A program made the translations under genes and the position numbers. Shown piece after piece: positions 27,198 to 36,502 of a DNA stretch of 64,000 nucleotides. The stretch lies in NCBI GenBank assembly GCA_964561105.1, contig CAZLOH010000016.1, positions 26,097-90,096 of the forward strand, written 5' to 3'. This DNA comes from JADLHS01 sp964561105. GTDB taxonomy: Bacteria > Verrucomicrobiota > Verrucomicrobiia > Limisphaerales > JADLHS01. The notes beneath the pieces were generated by a model that saw only the letters and a list, made by a program, of their open reading frames with translations, searched no databases and was not told the DNA's origin. The stretch's first letter is position 1. Each line of letters opens with the position of its first letter.

Positions 27198-29546
27198 ATG
27201 AGCGATCAGACCACCGCCTGGTCAAGGCGCAGTTTCGTCAAGACCAGTTCCGCGGCGTTGGGCGGCATCTCGCTGGCCGCCGCCTTTGAACCAATCCGCT
27301 TGCTGGCCGCCGGGAAATCGCCGGCCATGCTGGTCTCGGAGTTGCCCAAAGGCGCAGCGCCGAAGCCGGTTTCCTTTCCGCACTTCCCCAGTCGTCTGCA
27401 CGCCTTTGTCTGGCGCAACTGGCCGCTCGTCACCTCCGAGCGCATGGCCCGCGCGGTCGGCGCGAAGCGCGGCGACATTCTGCGCCTGGGCCGCGCGATG
27501 GGTCTGGGCGAGCCGCCACGAATCACCCGCGACCAACAGGCGCGTTCCTATATCACCGTCATCAAGCGCAATTGGCATCTGCTGCCGTACGACCAGTTGC
27601 TCGTTCTCCTGGACTGGACGCCCGAGCAACTCGCCTTCACCTTGCGCGAAGACGATTTCTTGTGGATCAAGCTCGGCAGCCTCAAGCCCGAGTGCGAACC
27701 GTTGCGCTATCAAGCGCCGGACACGGCCACGCTCCAACGGGAGCGCGAGATCGCCCGGGTGGTGCAGGAGGAATTCCCAGCCGGCATCACACAATCCGCC
27801 GAGCCGTTGTTCAGTTTTGTTTCGCAACTTTCCCGCCCGCCGGCTCGCCGCTCGACGCCTAACTCCCAACCCTCCACCAATCTCCGCTTCTGCTACTCCT
27901 ACTTCGCGCTCTACGGCGATCCCTTGCTGGAGCAGCACGCCGATCCGTATCCGGAAGGCTTGCTGGCACGGCTCGCCCAAACCGGGGTCAACGGCGTCTG
28001 GCTGCAAGCGGTGTTGCACAAACTCGCGCCGTTTCCCTGGGAGCCGCAGCGAAGTGCGCGGTATCAGGAACGGTTGAAGAATCTGCGCCGGCTCGTGGCG
28101 CGCGCGCGCAAGCACGGCATCCAGGTCTTCCTCTATTTGAACGAACCGCGCGCGCTGCCGCTGAACTTTTTCGCGGGCCGGCCGCAACTCAAAGGCGCGG
28201 TCGAAGGCGATCACGCGGCGCTCTGCACCAGCGTGCCGGAGGTGCAGGAATTCATCGTCGGTGCGATTGCGACGATCTGCCGGGCCGTGCCGGATCTGGG
28301 TGGTTTTTTCAGCATCACGGCCTCGGAAAATCTGACCAATTGCTGGTCGCACGGCGGCGGGGCCAGTTGTCCGCGCTGCGCGAAACGACCGCCGGCGGAC
28401 GTTATCGCCGAGGTCAACCGGTTGTTCTCCGACGGCATCCGCAACGCCGGCAGCCGCGCGCAGATGATTGCCTGGGACTGGGGTTGGAATGACTCGTGGG
28501 CGGGCGATGTGATTCGGCAATTGCCGGCGGCGGTCGCGTTGCAAAGCGTGAGTGAATGGCGGTTGCCCATCGAGCGCGGCGGCGTGAAATCCGAGGTGGG
28601 GGAGTATTCGATCTCGGCGATTGGTCCGGGGCCGCGGGCGCAACGGCATTGGGAACTGGCGCGCGAGCGGGGACTGAAAACCATTGCCAAGATTCAAGCC
28701 GGCAACACCTGGGAACTTTCCGCCGTGCCCTACATTCCCGCCGTGGATAACGTGGCACGCCACGCCGAGAACCTGAGCCGGGCCAACATCAACGGCCTGA
28801 TGCTGGGCTGGACGCTGGGCGGTTACCCATCGCCGAACCTCGAAGTTGTGTCCGCGACGCTGGCCTGTGGTTCGGCGGAGGAAGGGATGCGACGGGTGGC
28901 CGAAGGTCGCTTCGGTGCCGGGTTGGCGCCGGCTGTCGTGGTGGCGTGGAAACAATTCAGCGCGGCGTTTCGGGAATTTCCGTATCACATCGGCGTCGTG
29001 TATTCCGGGCCGCAACAACTCGGGCCGGCGAACCTGCTCTGGAGCCAACCCACCGGCTACCACGCCACGATGGTTGGTTTTCCCTACGATGATCTGGACG
29101 CCTGGCGGGCGATTTATTCGCCGGAGATCTTTGCCGGACAACTCGAAAAAGTCGCGGACGGATTCGACCGCGCCCTGGCTGATCTGAAAGCGTCCGCCGT
29201 GGGCGCTCAATCGGTTGGCGATGCGCAGCGACGCGCGTTGGACGCGGAGTGTCGTGTGGCCGAGGCCGCCGCGATCCACTTCCGCAGTTCGGCCAATCAA
29301 GCGCGGTTCGTGGTGGCGCGACAATCCCTCGCGGCGGCCAGGAACCCGGCTGACTCGGCCACGTCGCGCGCGCACCTTCAGCGGTTGTTGCGAGCGGAGA
29401 TCGCTTTGGCCCGTCGCCTCCATGAAATTCAATCACACGATTCGCGCATCGGCTTCGAAGCCTCGAACCAATACTATTACGTGCCGTTGGATCTGGTGGA
29501 AAAGACTTTGAATTGCCGCCACCTGCTGGAGGTGGAAAGCGGCTGA
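27198..29546 (+). CDS. large Tat-exported protein, TIM-barrel glycosidase-like, unknown
   Basis: This 782-residue protein has a Tat signal (WSRRSFVKTSSAALGGISLA). After about 220 residues there is a region that reads like a TIM-barrel hydrolase: FCYSYFALYGDPLLEQHAD, GVNGVWLQAVLHKLAPFPW, HGIQVFLYLNEPRALP, SITASENLTNCWSHGG with a CPRC pair, and AWDWGWNDSW. The Asn/Glu/Asp-rich strand ends suggest a retaining glycosidase fold like GH20. The N-terminal third (NWPLVTSERMARAVGAKRGD) is unlike anything I recognise. ATG 27198 is set by GGAGG seven bases upstream. Function is not assigned. Confidence 0.72.
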   Translation: MSDQTTAWSRRSFVKTSSAALGGISLAAAFEPIRLLAAGKSPAMLVSELPKGAAPKPVSFPHFPSRLHAFVWRNWPLVTSERMARAVGAKRGDILRLGRAMGLGEPPRITRDQQARSYITVIKRNWHLLPYDQLLVLLDWTPEQLAFTLREDDFLWIKLGSLKPECEPLRYQAPDTATLQREREIARVVQEEFPAGITQSAEPLFSFVSQLSRPPARRSTPNSQPSTNLRFCYSYFALYGDPLLEQHADPYPEGLLARLAQTGVNGVWLQAVLHKLAPFPWEPQRSARYQERLKNLRRLVARARKHGIQVFLYLNEPRALPLNFFAGRPQLKGAVEGDHAALCTSVPEVQEFIVGAIATICRAVPDLGGFFSITASENLTNCWSHGGGASCPRCAKRPPADVIAEVNRLFSDGIRNAGSRAQMIAWDWGWNDSWAGDVIRQLPAAVALQSVSEWRLPIERGGVKSEVGEYSISAIGPGPRAQRHWELARERGLKTIAKIQAGNTWELSAVPYIPAVDNVARHAENLSRANINGLMLGWTLGGYPSPNLEVVSATLACGSAEEGMRRVAEGRFGAGLAPAVVVAWKQFSAAFREFPYHIGVVYSGPQQLGPANLLWSQPTGYHATMVGFPYDDLDAWRAIYSPEIFAGQLEKVADGFDRALADLKASAVGAQSVGDAQRRALDAECRVAEAAAIHFRSSANQARFVVARQSLAAARNPADSATSRAHLQRLLRAEIALARRLHEIQSHDSRIGFEASNQYYYVPLDLVEKTLNCRHLLEVESG

Positions 29547-30128
29547 AATCAGCATCCAATTCCGCGCGAACCCTCTCCCACACCGGCGCTGCCGATTCTT
29601 CGAAACTTCGGATTGCTTGGCCTATAAATTTCACAAACGCGAGGTCGAACGGTAGGTGAATTTCATTAACACCCCACTTCAGTGGGGTGTCCCGCAGCCT
29701 CATTACTCCGCGAATCGCTTCAGCGGTTTTGAGGGTTGACCCAAACCGCTGAAGCGGTTCGGTCTCCAGGCCGACGCCGAATCACCCCACTGAAGTGGGG
29801 TGTTAATGAGATTGGCAGCCGCGTGCAGGGTGAGTTTGTGAAATTTGCAGCTTATGGCGCGCAGGCGTGATGAGGTCGCGGTTTCTTTTGCTCCTGCGCT
29901 TCAGGACAACGTCCGCTTCCGTTGCTACGGCGTTCACAGAAATCATGGAGCGGGTTAGTGTTGATTGCCCCTCACCCCGTCCCTCTCCCCATCCGATGAG
30001 GAGAGGGTGGCCGCAGGCCGGGTGAGGCGTTCGCGAGCAATCCGGGCGCTACATCATTTCCTGAATTGCTCCAAACGCGAGCGCGACGCAAAGTTGCCTC
30101 GACGTGGCGTTTGACTCATGCTCCAGCT
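29547..30128. other. intergenic region with repeat elements
   Basis: I see no gene in these 582 bases. They contain a 147-base hairpin element (29663-29809, listed separately) and, at 29968-30027, a copy of the common CCCTCACCC...CTCTCCCC...GAGAGGG...GGTGAGG palindromic repeat. The rest shows nothing I can interpret. Confidence 0.5.
29663..29809. repeat. four-hairpin palindromic element, type A copy 1
   Basis: The ends are perfect 27-base inverted repeats (29663-29689 and 29783-29809), running TCATTAACACCCCAC and onwards. Each end is itself a hairpin: CACCCCAC-TTCA-GTGGGGTG on the left and CACCCCAC-TGAA-GTGGGGTG on the right. Two inner hairpins have the same loops: CCGCTTCAGCGG-like and ACCGCTGAAGCGGT. 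There is no coding capacity. A second member is at 45112-45268 with different stem sequences. Confidence 0.85.
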
Positions 30129-32678
30129 ATGACCGAGCTCGAAATTCTGGAGGGCGGTGGGCCCGCCCGCCGCGATCCATTCGCTGGCTGCGTCTGGGTC
30201 ACTTGGTTGCTCATCGTTTCCGTGTGGGCCGGCGCTTCGGCGTCGGCGGAGACCAAAGCGCCAAGGCCGCCGAGCAAAACAATCGCTTCCGTGCTGCGCG
30301 AACCGTTGCCGCTCGAGGAATTGCAACTGACGAAACGGGGGAACGAATTCGTCGTCACCGGGCCGACGTTTGAGTATCGCGTCAACCGGGCCACGGGCGC
30401 GCTCACCGGCCCACGTGTGGTTCGCGACGGCGAACAGGTCATTTCACAAACTGGTGTCGGTGAGATTTTGCTCGATGGCCGGCCGCTGCGTTCCAAGCGG
30501 AACTCCCGCTCCGCCGTGGTGGTTTCGTCTGGCAAGGATCAGGTCGTCATTGAAGCCGGCGGCCGGTTCGAGGGGGCGGACGCAACCGGGACGGCCGTGG
30601 ACTTTTCCCTGCGCCACACTTTCTTCAATGACGGCGTGGTGGTCACGGAGGTGAAGTTGATCCCGCGCGCGGAACTTCCGGTGCGGCAGGGAATCGTCTA
30701 TCAGGTGTCCGCAGAAGGCCAGTTCGACCGTTACCTGCACAAGCGGCGCGACGAACACGGACAGGAGGCCTCGCGCGGCGCCCTGCCGGCGACCGGGCAG
30801 TCCCTTGGCTTCACCACCCTCACTTCGTGCTTGGGAGTGTTCAGTCCACTGGCGTCGCTCGCGATTTTCACCGACAGCGCGGCGACGCACCTGAGTCGGA
30901 CCAATCTGGAAACCGCCAGCATCGAGGCGACGGCGGAGCGCGGTGGCTCGCGCCGGCTTCGGTTGCGCCAGCACCTTGTCCGCGTCGCGCCGGGTGATCC
31001 TCCGTTCGTGCTCCGGGCGGGCGAAGCGTTCTCCTTCCGCACCGGCATCAGCATCGCGCCCAATCGCCAGCCGCATCCGCGCACGCACGACCTCCGCATG
31101 TTCATCTGGATTGGCGACGCGAAATTTCCCTACCCGACCGACGCGGAGATCGAGCAGGTGGCGCGCTGGGGCTTCACGGTTTTTCAAATGCACCGCCTCG
31201 GCAACCTCGGCGAACCGCGCCCTCCCGCCGCCGAACTCGAGCGGGTGATCCGCAAGGTTCACGAGAACGGGATGCTGTTCGTGTGGTTGGAACTGGCTGA
31301 CCTGATGTGGGCCAATGCGCCGCGCGTGCAGGAGTTGCAGGCCAGCGGCCAGTGGTCGAAGTGGCAGGGCTTCAATTACGGCGGGCGTTACACCGATTTC
31401 ATGGATCCGTACTGCGACCTCGCGGCCACGTGCCTCGCTTCGCCCAATGGACTGGCCGAGTATCGCCTCGCGTGCGTGAACCGCATGCTGGATCGCTACG
31501 CCGTGGACGGCATCTACCTCGACGACAATCTGGGCTACGCCAACTGCCCGTTGCAAGCGGAGCACAGGCATCCGCAGAAGGTCTATGACTGCCTGATTGA
31601 ATTGCACGAGATGAACTGGCGCCGGCGGCAACTGTTGTTGCGCCGCAACCCGCACGCGCTGTTGATCGCGCATTGCACCAAGGCGTTCGTGCTGCCGGTG
31701 ATCGCCGATTTCGACGCGCTGCTGTACGGCGAGGGCTACTCGTTTGATTCGCCGCAGGATTACTGGGCGGACTACGCCGCGCACCTGCACAGCCTCCGCG
31801 CGCACGGACTGTTATACGCGGGCGGCAAGGACGCCGTGCGCTGCCCGTCAGCCATGGCCTACAATTACGACCTCCTCTCCGGCGGCGGACAGTATTGCCA
31901 GATTGATTGGCGGCTGTTTTCCGGGAAGTTCCCTTACGCCGCTGGCGTCCAACCCGCCGAGCGCCTCTATGTGGAAACCTACAACCCGGCGCAGTTCTAC
32001 TTCGGTTTCTACGAATCCGAGCCGCATTACTTCGCCAACTCGACGAACCTGTTCACGACCACCAACCCGCAAACATACGCGACGATTTACCGCAACCGCG
32101 TGTGGCATGATTGCCTCATCGCCATCGCGAATCTGTCGGCCAAGGCGGAAAACACCACGCTGACGCTACATTCTCTGCGGGCTTTCGGTCTGTCAGCCCG
32201 CCAGCGGTATGTGCTGTTCGACGTGCAATCGCGGACGGCCAAGGAACTCAGCGGGGCTGCGCTTGCCGCCGCGCTGCGCGATCTTCGTGTGCCCGGTGAA
32301 AACCTGCGGTTGTTTGCCCTGCGCGAACTGCCGCCGGCGTCCCGGCCCACGCATGTTTGGGGCGGCAAACGCATCTCGGAAACGTGGGACGCCCGACGAC
32401 GCGTGCTCACTGTTGAACTCGATGGCCCACCGGGATTGCGCGACACCGTTTGCTTCACGGCTCCGCGCGAAGCAGCTATCGCGAAGATCACCGTCGCCGG
32501 GCAGCCGGGCGAATTTGCGCTCGACCCGAAACAGAATCTGGCCCACGGCGAAGTCACATTTGCCACCCAGCCCGTGCGCCTGGAAGTTCACGTTGCGGAT
32601 ACGGGAGGAAGTGGATTGACGCAACAAGCCGTCCCGGCCGGAGTGCTATTGCGCCAGGGTTGGCTGCGAGAGAATTGA
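30129..32678 (+). CDS. secreted TIM-barrel glycoside hydrolase-like protein
   Basis: This is an 849-residue protein with an N-terminal signal/anchor (WVTWLLIVSVWAGASASAE). The first 330 residues form a beta-sandwich like that of clan GH-D/GH31 enzymes (FEYRVNRATGALTGPRVVRD). The middle is a barrel: TVFQMHRLGNLGEPRPPAAE, GMLFVWLELADLMWANAPR, then RYAVDGIYLDDNLGYANC with a candidate catalytic Asp pair, and ALLYGEGYSFDSPQDYW. The C-terminus is another beta domain. It resembles alpha-galactosidase-like or DUF6259 proteins, but the specific family is uncertain. It lies between two other probable plant-polymer enzymes. Confidence 0.7.
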   Translation: MTELEILEGGGPARRDPFAGCVWVTWLLIVSVWAGASASAETKAPRPPSKTIASVLREPLPLEELQLTKRGNEFVVTGPTFEYRVNRATGALTGPRVVRDGEQVISQTGVGEILLDGRPLRSKRNSRSAVVVSSGKDQVVIEAGGRFEGADATGTAVDFSLRHTFFNDGVVVTEVKLIPRAELPVRQGIVYQVSAEGQFDRYLHKRRDEHGQEASRGALPATGQSLGFTTLTSCLGVFSPLASLAIFTDSAATHLSRTNLETASIEATAERGGSRRLRLRQHLVRVAPGDPPFVLRAGEAFSFRTGISIAPNRQPHPRTHDLRMFIWIGDAKFPYPTDAEIEQVARWGFTVFQMHRLGNLGEPRPPAAELERVIRKVHENGMLFVWLELADLMWANAPRVQELQASGQWSKWQGFNYGGRYTDFMDPYCDLAATCLASPNGLAEYRLACVNRMLDRYAVDGIYLDDNLGYANCPLQAEHRHPQKVYDCLIELHEMNWRRRQLLLRRNPHALLIAHCTKAFVLPVIADFDALLYGEGYSFDSPQDYWADYAAHLHSLRAHGLLYAGGKDAVRCPSAMAYNYDLLSGGGQYCQIDWRLFSGKFPYAAGVQPAERLYVETYNPAQFYFGFYESEPHYFANSTNLFTTTNPQTYATIYRNRVWHDCLIAIANLSAKAENTTLTLHSLRAFGLSARQRYVLFDVQSRTAKELSGAALAAALRDLRVPGENLRLFALRELPPASRPTHVWGGKRISETWDARRRVLTVELDGPPGLRDTVCFTAPREAAIAKITVAGQPGEFALDPKQNLAHGEVTFATQPVRLEVHVADTGGSGLTQQAVPAGVLLRQGWLREN

Positions 32679-33743
32679 GCGGCAAAAAAGGCACGACCCT
32701 ACCAAGCTCTGTCCCTCTGCGCCTTGATGCCCTCTCCACATCGGAAGGGGAGAAAATGGCGAAGCTGGTGAGGTGAGCAGCGAACCACACCAAACACGCG
32801 ACCCGGATTCAGCCGCAAAGAACGCAAGGAACACAAAGCGTTGAACTGCCGTGAGCGCTGCTTCACCAGGGCCGCAAGCCCGACACGCGATTGCCCAGGG
32901 CAACGCCCTGGGTTAATCGCCAGCAGATTCAAACCCTGAAAGGGCGGCAGGAACGACTAGCCAAACGCGCCGAAACAAACGATGGCGGGTTGACCGCGAA
33001 AGTCGTGAAAGGTGGGGCGAGGCTACCGACGAGCCGTAGAGGAACGCAAGGAACACAAAGTCTTTTCTGTTTTCCGCCATGTTCCTCGCTCGGGGGGCGG
33101 GAGAGGATGTCCGCAGAACAGGTGAGAGTCATCAGGGAGAGAACAAAAATCTGTGGCGCGGGGCAGGGTGGGGTGCTCCGCCCAATTCCTTTCAACGCAA
33201 AGACGCCAAGACGCAAAGGCGCAACGCGGGGACTCCTTCCCTTTGCAGTGCTATCTCCCAACATCGTTGCGTTCGGCGAAGATTTTCCGGAGCGCGGCTG
33301 TGTGCGCAGCACCAGCCGCAGCACGCCCGAGAAACCGCCAGTGCTGCGGCTGAGTCTCCGACTACAGCCGCGCTCCTTCGGTTGCGACTCCGTCGCGCTG
33401 CGGCGAGGATTCTCCGCGAGTGCGGGTATCTCAAAGTGCTGCCGACTTGCAGTCGGCAGGACCCGGAACTTCCGACTGAACGAGCACAATTTGCCGTCCC
33501 ATCGCCGGGGCGGCCGACTTGCAGTCGGCAGAACCCGGAACTTCCGACTGCAAGTCGGAAGCACGCTTTCACGTGCATCTGCGATTGCAACCGAGTTCGA
33601 CACCTCGCCGTTGATCCGTCTCCCCGGTCGAGGCGGAGAGGGCCGGGGCTTTGCGTTCCTTGTGTGCTTTGCGGCTCGTCGGTAGCCTCGCCCCACCTGC
33701 GCGTGGTTGGCATCTTTCCACGCGCTCCGGTCAGTGAGTCGCG
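32679..33743. other. 1.07-kb repeat-rich intergenic region
   Basis: Frames on both strands are open but look like shadows, and no domain is recognised. The stretch is a patchwork of repeats: a CTCTCC...GGGGAG palindrome (32729-32775); CGCAAAGAACGCAAGGAACA blocks (about 32813 and 33040); a CAAAGACGCCAAGACGCAAA block (about 33200) related to the CCTTTGCGCCTTTGCG repeats of 56110-57650; a 26-base inverted pair (33011-33036 and 33672-33697); and hairpins with CCGACTTGCAGTCGG (33438, 33515 and 33541 regions). It looks like a repeat landing site. Confidence 0.6.
33011..33697. repeat. 26-bp perfect inverted repeats bounding 635 bp
   Basis: GGTGGGGCGAGGCTACCGAC and the next six bases at 33011-33036 recur exactly in reverse at 33672-33697. 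Both are followed inwards by related CAAGGAACACAAAG-type sequence. The half-unit is related to the palindrome inside deoC (5350-5399). The interior has no supported gene. It could be a miniature transposable element or two independent insertions. Confidence 0.65.
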
Positions 33744-36077
33744 TCAACGCGCCGTCAAGGTTTGCCGGCCGGCGCGCAGCGATCTCACTTCACCGGAAGG
33801 CAGAATCGCCTTCGCGTCCACGCCCGGCGGGATTTCGACTTCGAGCCGGAAACGCGCACCGTCCTTGCGCCAGCGGCTCACCACGCGACCACGTGGCGTT
33901 TGGAGACTCGCCTCGGCGCGGGTCAACGGGCCGGGATTCGGTGCGATGAGGATTTTCTCCCAGCCGACGCCGCCCGGGGGTTGCCGGATGCCCGCCACGT
34001 AGCCGTAAAACCATTCCATCACGTGACCCAACATGCAGTGATTCAAGGATTGGTAGCCGTCCATCATCGCGTCCCAGGTTTCCGGCAGGGAAACCAGGCC
34101 CTTGCGGAGAATGCCGCCGTAGCTGCCGATGCCGTCGCGCGAATAAACCCGGTGCAGGACATCCGAGCGACCCGCCTCCGCGAGGGCGCGGATGAAATAG
34201 ACATGGCCCACATCGCCGGGTGTTTGCTGCCAGCCGCGCTGTTCCAAATCCGCAATGAGGTCGGCGACGAGCAGCGCGCGGTCCGCTTCCGGCACGACCT
34301 GGGCGCACAGGGCCATCGCGTTCGCGCATTGTGGGCTGCCGGTGTGACGCAGCTTTCGCGTCGTCGGGTCCTGGAAATGCCGTTGGAAATCCGCGGCGAT
34401 GCGCGCGTGCAGGTCGTGGTATTGTTTCGCTTCGTCCGGGCGTTGCAACACTTCCGCCGCGCGGGAAACAGCCAGCGCACACAGCGCCCACGTCGCCGTG
34501 GCGGAAAGCTCCGTCGGCGTGTAGCGCGACGGACCCGGCGGCTGGCCGTGGCCGTAATCGTACCAATCTCCCAATCCGCCCGGCGCCACGCCGTCCTTCG
34601 TCTGCGTGCCGACGTAATCCGTGAAACGCCGCATCAGGTCGAAGTTCTCGCGAAGGATTTGCGGATCGCCGAACCATTGATATTGCTGCCACGGTTCGAG
34701 CGCCGCCGCCGCGCCCCATTCCACCGTCCAGTTGAAGGCGTCAGGAAATTTTCCGGCGGGATAACTTGGCGCCACGGTCAGCACACGGCCGCTCGACTCC
34801 TGCGCGTCGCGGATGTCATGGGCGATCTTGCGAAACCATTCACGGCCGTCGTAACGGTAGAGGAAGCTCGGCTCCAACAAATAGGAACATTCCAGCCAGC
34901 CGAGTTTCTCGCGATGCGGACAATCCGTCATCACCCAGCTCATGTTGGCGCGCATGGCGGCGTCAATGATCCGGTGCGTGCCGTTGTAAATGTCGCTCGA
35001 GGACTGAAAGGTGCCGACCGGCGGCAAGGCTGCGTGAACATTCACCAGCTCCAGCGCTTGAATCACCGGACGCTGCCCCGGATTCGCTTGACCCGCCGGC
35101 ACGGCGCCGGTCACTTCGACGAATTGCATGCCGACATAAAAGGACAACCACTGGTGTTCGAGCCGTTTGCCATTCGTGATGAGGTTCGCATCCACGAGGT
35201 AACCACCGAACAATCGGCCCTGGTCGTTCTTGTGTTCGCCGCAACGAAAGTTGACGTGGTCGCCGGGCTTTCCGCCCCGGAGCTTCACGCGCACTTGAGC
35301 GGCCATGTTCTGCGGGAACGTGTAGAGAAACACACCCGGCGACGGTTCCTTCACGGAAACGGGTTGCTGCCGGTCAAACTCGGCGATGCCGGGAAAGAAT
35401 TGGGATTCCAACCGGCCGGGCGGCGCGGCGACCACCCGAACCGGCAGCCAGGCGCTGGCGTCGAAACCCGCGCGATCCCAGCCGGGCAGTTCGCGACGCG
35501 CATCAAAATCTTCCCCGGCGTAGATGTGGGAAAAAGTGACCGGGCCGACGGTGGTGCGCCAGGATTCATCCGTGCCCACGCGGGTAATCCGGCCGTCGCG
35601 GTCGCGCAGGGTGATTTCCGCGCACAGCAGGAACGGTTCGGTGGCGGTGCGTTGCGGGCCGGGCTTGTTGTAGCGGCCCGGGGGCGGGTTCGGATTGTTC
35701 CAGAAGGAATTGAAGAGCATCACCCCCACGCAATTCGTGCCGGCGCGCAAATACGGCGCGAGATCGAAGTCGTGGTAGTAAAGCGTTTTCTCGTATTGCG
35801 ACCAGGGTTGATTGATGCCCGTGGCCGTCACGCGCCGGCCGTTCACCCGCAGGTCATAATCGCCCAGACCGACGATGCGCAGCGAGGCGCGGTGCGGCTT
35901 CCGGACCACGACGAATTCCTTCCGCACCAACGGGCCGGCGAAATTCGTGATGAGATTTGCCGGCGGCGCAATCCACCGGGCAGTTTCATAGACGTCGGCG
36001 CGCGCCTGAGTTGCCCCGCCAATGCCACAGGCGATGAACGCGGCCAGCGCAAAGAGCGGAAAGAATCGCCACGCCAC
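33744..36077 (-). CDS. alpha-L-rhamnosidase, GH78-type, exported
   Basis: This is a protein of about 777 residues. N-terminal beta-sandwich domains (WIAPPANLITNFAGPLVRKE, LRIVGLGDYDLRVNGRRV) are followed by an (alpha/alpha)6 barrel with the GH78 hallmarks VMTDCPHREKLGWLECSYLL and later WGAAAALEPWQQYQWFG and GGLGDWYDYGHG. It would remove terminal L-rhamnose from plant or microbial glycans. GTG 36077 gives a signal-like start (WRFFPLFALAAFIACGIGG). The frame continues upstream to 36338, but that part contains a hairpin repeat and is probably not translated, so the start is uncertain. Confidence 0.83.
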   Translation of the reverse strand: MAWRFFPLFALAAFIACGIGGATQARADVYETARWIAPPANLITNFAGPLVRKEFVVVRKPHRASLRIVGLGDYDLRVNGRRVTATGINQPWSQYEKTLYYHDFDLAPYLRAGTNCVGVMLFNSFWNNPNPPPGRYNKPGPQRTATEPFLLCAEITLRDRDGRITRVGTDESWRTTVGPVTFSHIYAGEDFDARRELPGWDRAGFDASAWLPVRVVAAPPGRLESQFFPGIAEFDRQQPVSVKEPSPGVFLYTFPQNMAAQVRVKLRGGKPGDHVNFRCGEHKNDQGRLFGGYLVDANLITNGKRLEHQWLSFYVGMQFVEVTGAVPAGQANPGQRPVIQALELVNVHAALPPVGTFQSSSDIYNGTHRIIDAAMRANMSWVMTDCPHREKLGWLECSYLLEPSFLYRYDGREWFRKIAHDIRDAQESSGRVLTVAPSYPAGKFPDAFNWTVEWGAAAALEPWQQYQWFGDPQILRENFDLMRRFTDYVGTQTKDGVAPGGLGDWYDYGHGQPPGPSRYTPTELSATATWALCALAVSRAAEVLQRPDEAKQYHDLHARIAADFQRHFQDPTTRKLRHTGSPQCANAMALCAQVVPEADRALLVADLIADLEQRGWQQTPGDVGHVYFIRALAEAGRSDVLHRVYSRDGIGSYGGILRKGLVSLPETWDAMMDGYQSLNHCMLGHVMEWFYGYVAGIRQPPGGVGWEKILIAPNPGPLTRAEASLQTPRGRVVSRWRKDGARFRLEVEIPPGVDAKAILPSGEVRSLRAGRQTLTAR

Positions 36078-36236
36078 CGGCTGCGGCCTGAACCCCAGAA
36101 CCGTGGCCGATGACGTGAGGAGGCGGAAAAGATCGCCGCTCAGAAACGTCCGCCTCGTGACCTCGGCGGCTACGACGGAAGAGTTCTTGGAAGTTTTCCA
36201 CGATTCGCAAATCGCGCATGGCAACCACGAACCGAC

Positions 36237-36292
36237 GCCGGGTCGGGGGACCCGGCCTACAGCATGTAGGCCCGGTGTCCTCACCGGGCGGT
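36237..36292. repeat. interspersed GGGG-loop hairpin element, copy 3
   Basis: Hairpin GCCGGGTC-GGGG-GACCCGGC (36237-36256) is followed by CCCGGTG-TCCT-CACCGGG (36271-36288). The first stem differs from the copy at 46766-46785 (GCCGGGTT/AACCCGGC) by a compensatory T-A to C-G change with the same four-base loop on one strand. Confidence 0.65.
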
Positions 36293-36440
36293 TCACGGAA
36301 AGGTTTGTGGAGCGGAGGAAGCTCTTGCGGGAATACATGGTCGCAGCCTATGAGATGGCCCGAAATCGTCAAGCAGCCGCGCGTCCGAGCGCGCGGCAAT
36401 CTGCTCCGATTGTTTCACTACGGTTTGGAACGAAAAGCAT

Positions 36441-36466
36441 CAGGCCGGTCACGGGTGACCGGCCTG
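36441..36466 (-). terminator. rho-independent-like terminator of the PEP-CTERM gene
   Basis: A perfect 12-bp stem, CAGGCCGGTCAC paired with GTGACCGGCCTG, lies 36 bases after the stop of the minus-strand gene. On that strand it is followed by ATGCTTTTCG, a short T tract. Confidence 0.65.
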
Positions 36467-36502
36467 ACGGTGGAGAGTGTCTGTGGACGGGGTGCCGCCA
36501 AG

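Noticed and set aside
33430..33562. Hairpins CCGACTTGCAGTCGG as possible CRISPR repeats
   Set aside because: There are only a few unevenly spaced copies, no spacers of constant length and no cas genes nearby.
36078..36338. N-terminal extension of the rhamnosidase
   Set aside because: It crosses an interspersed hairpin and has no signal peptide; the GTG at 36077 gives one.
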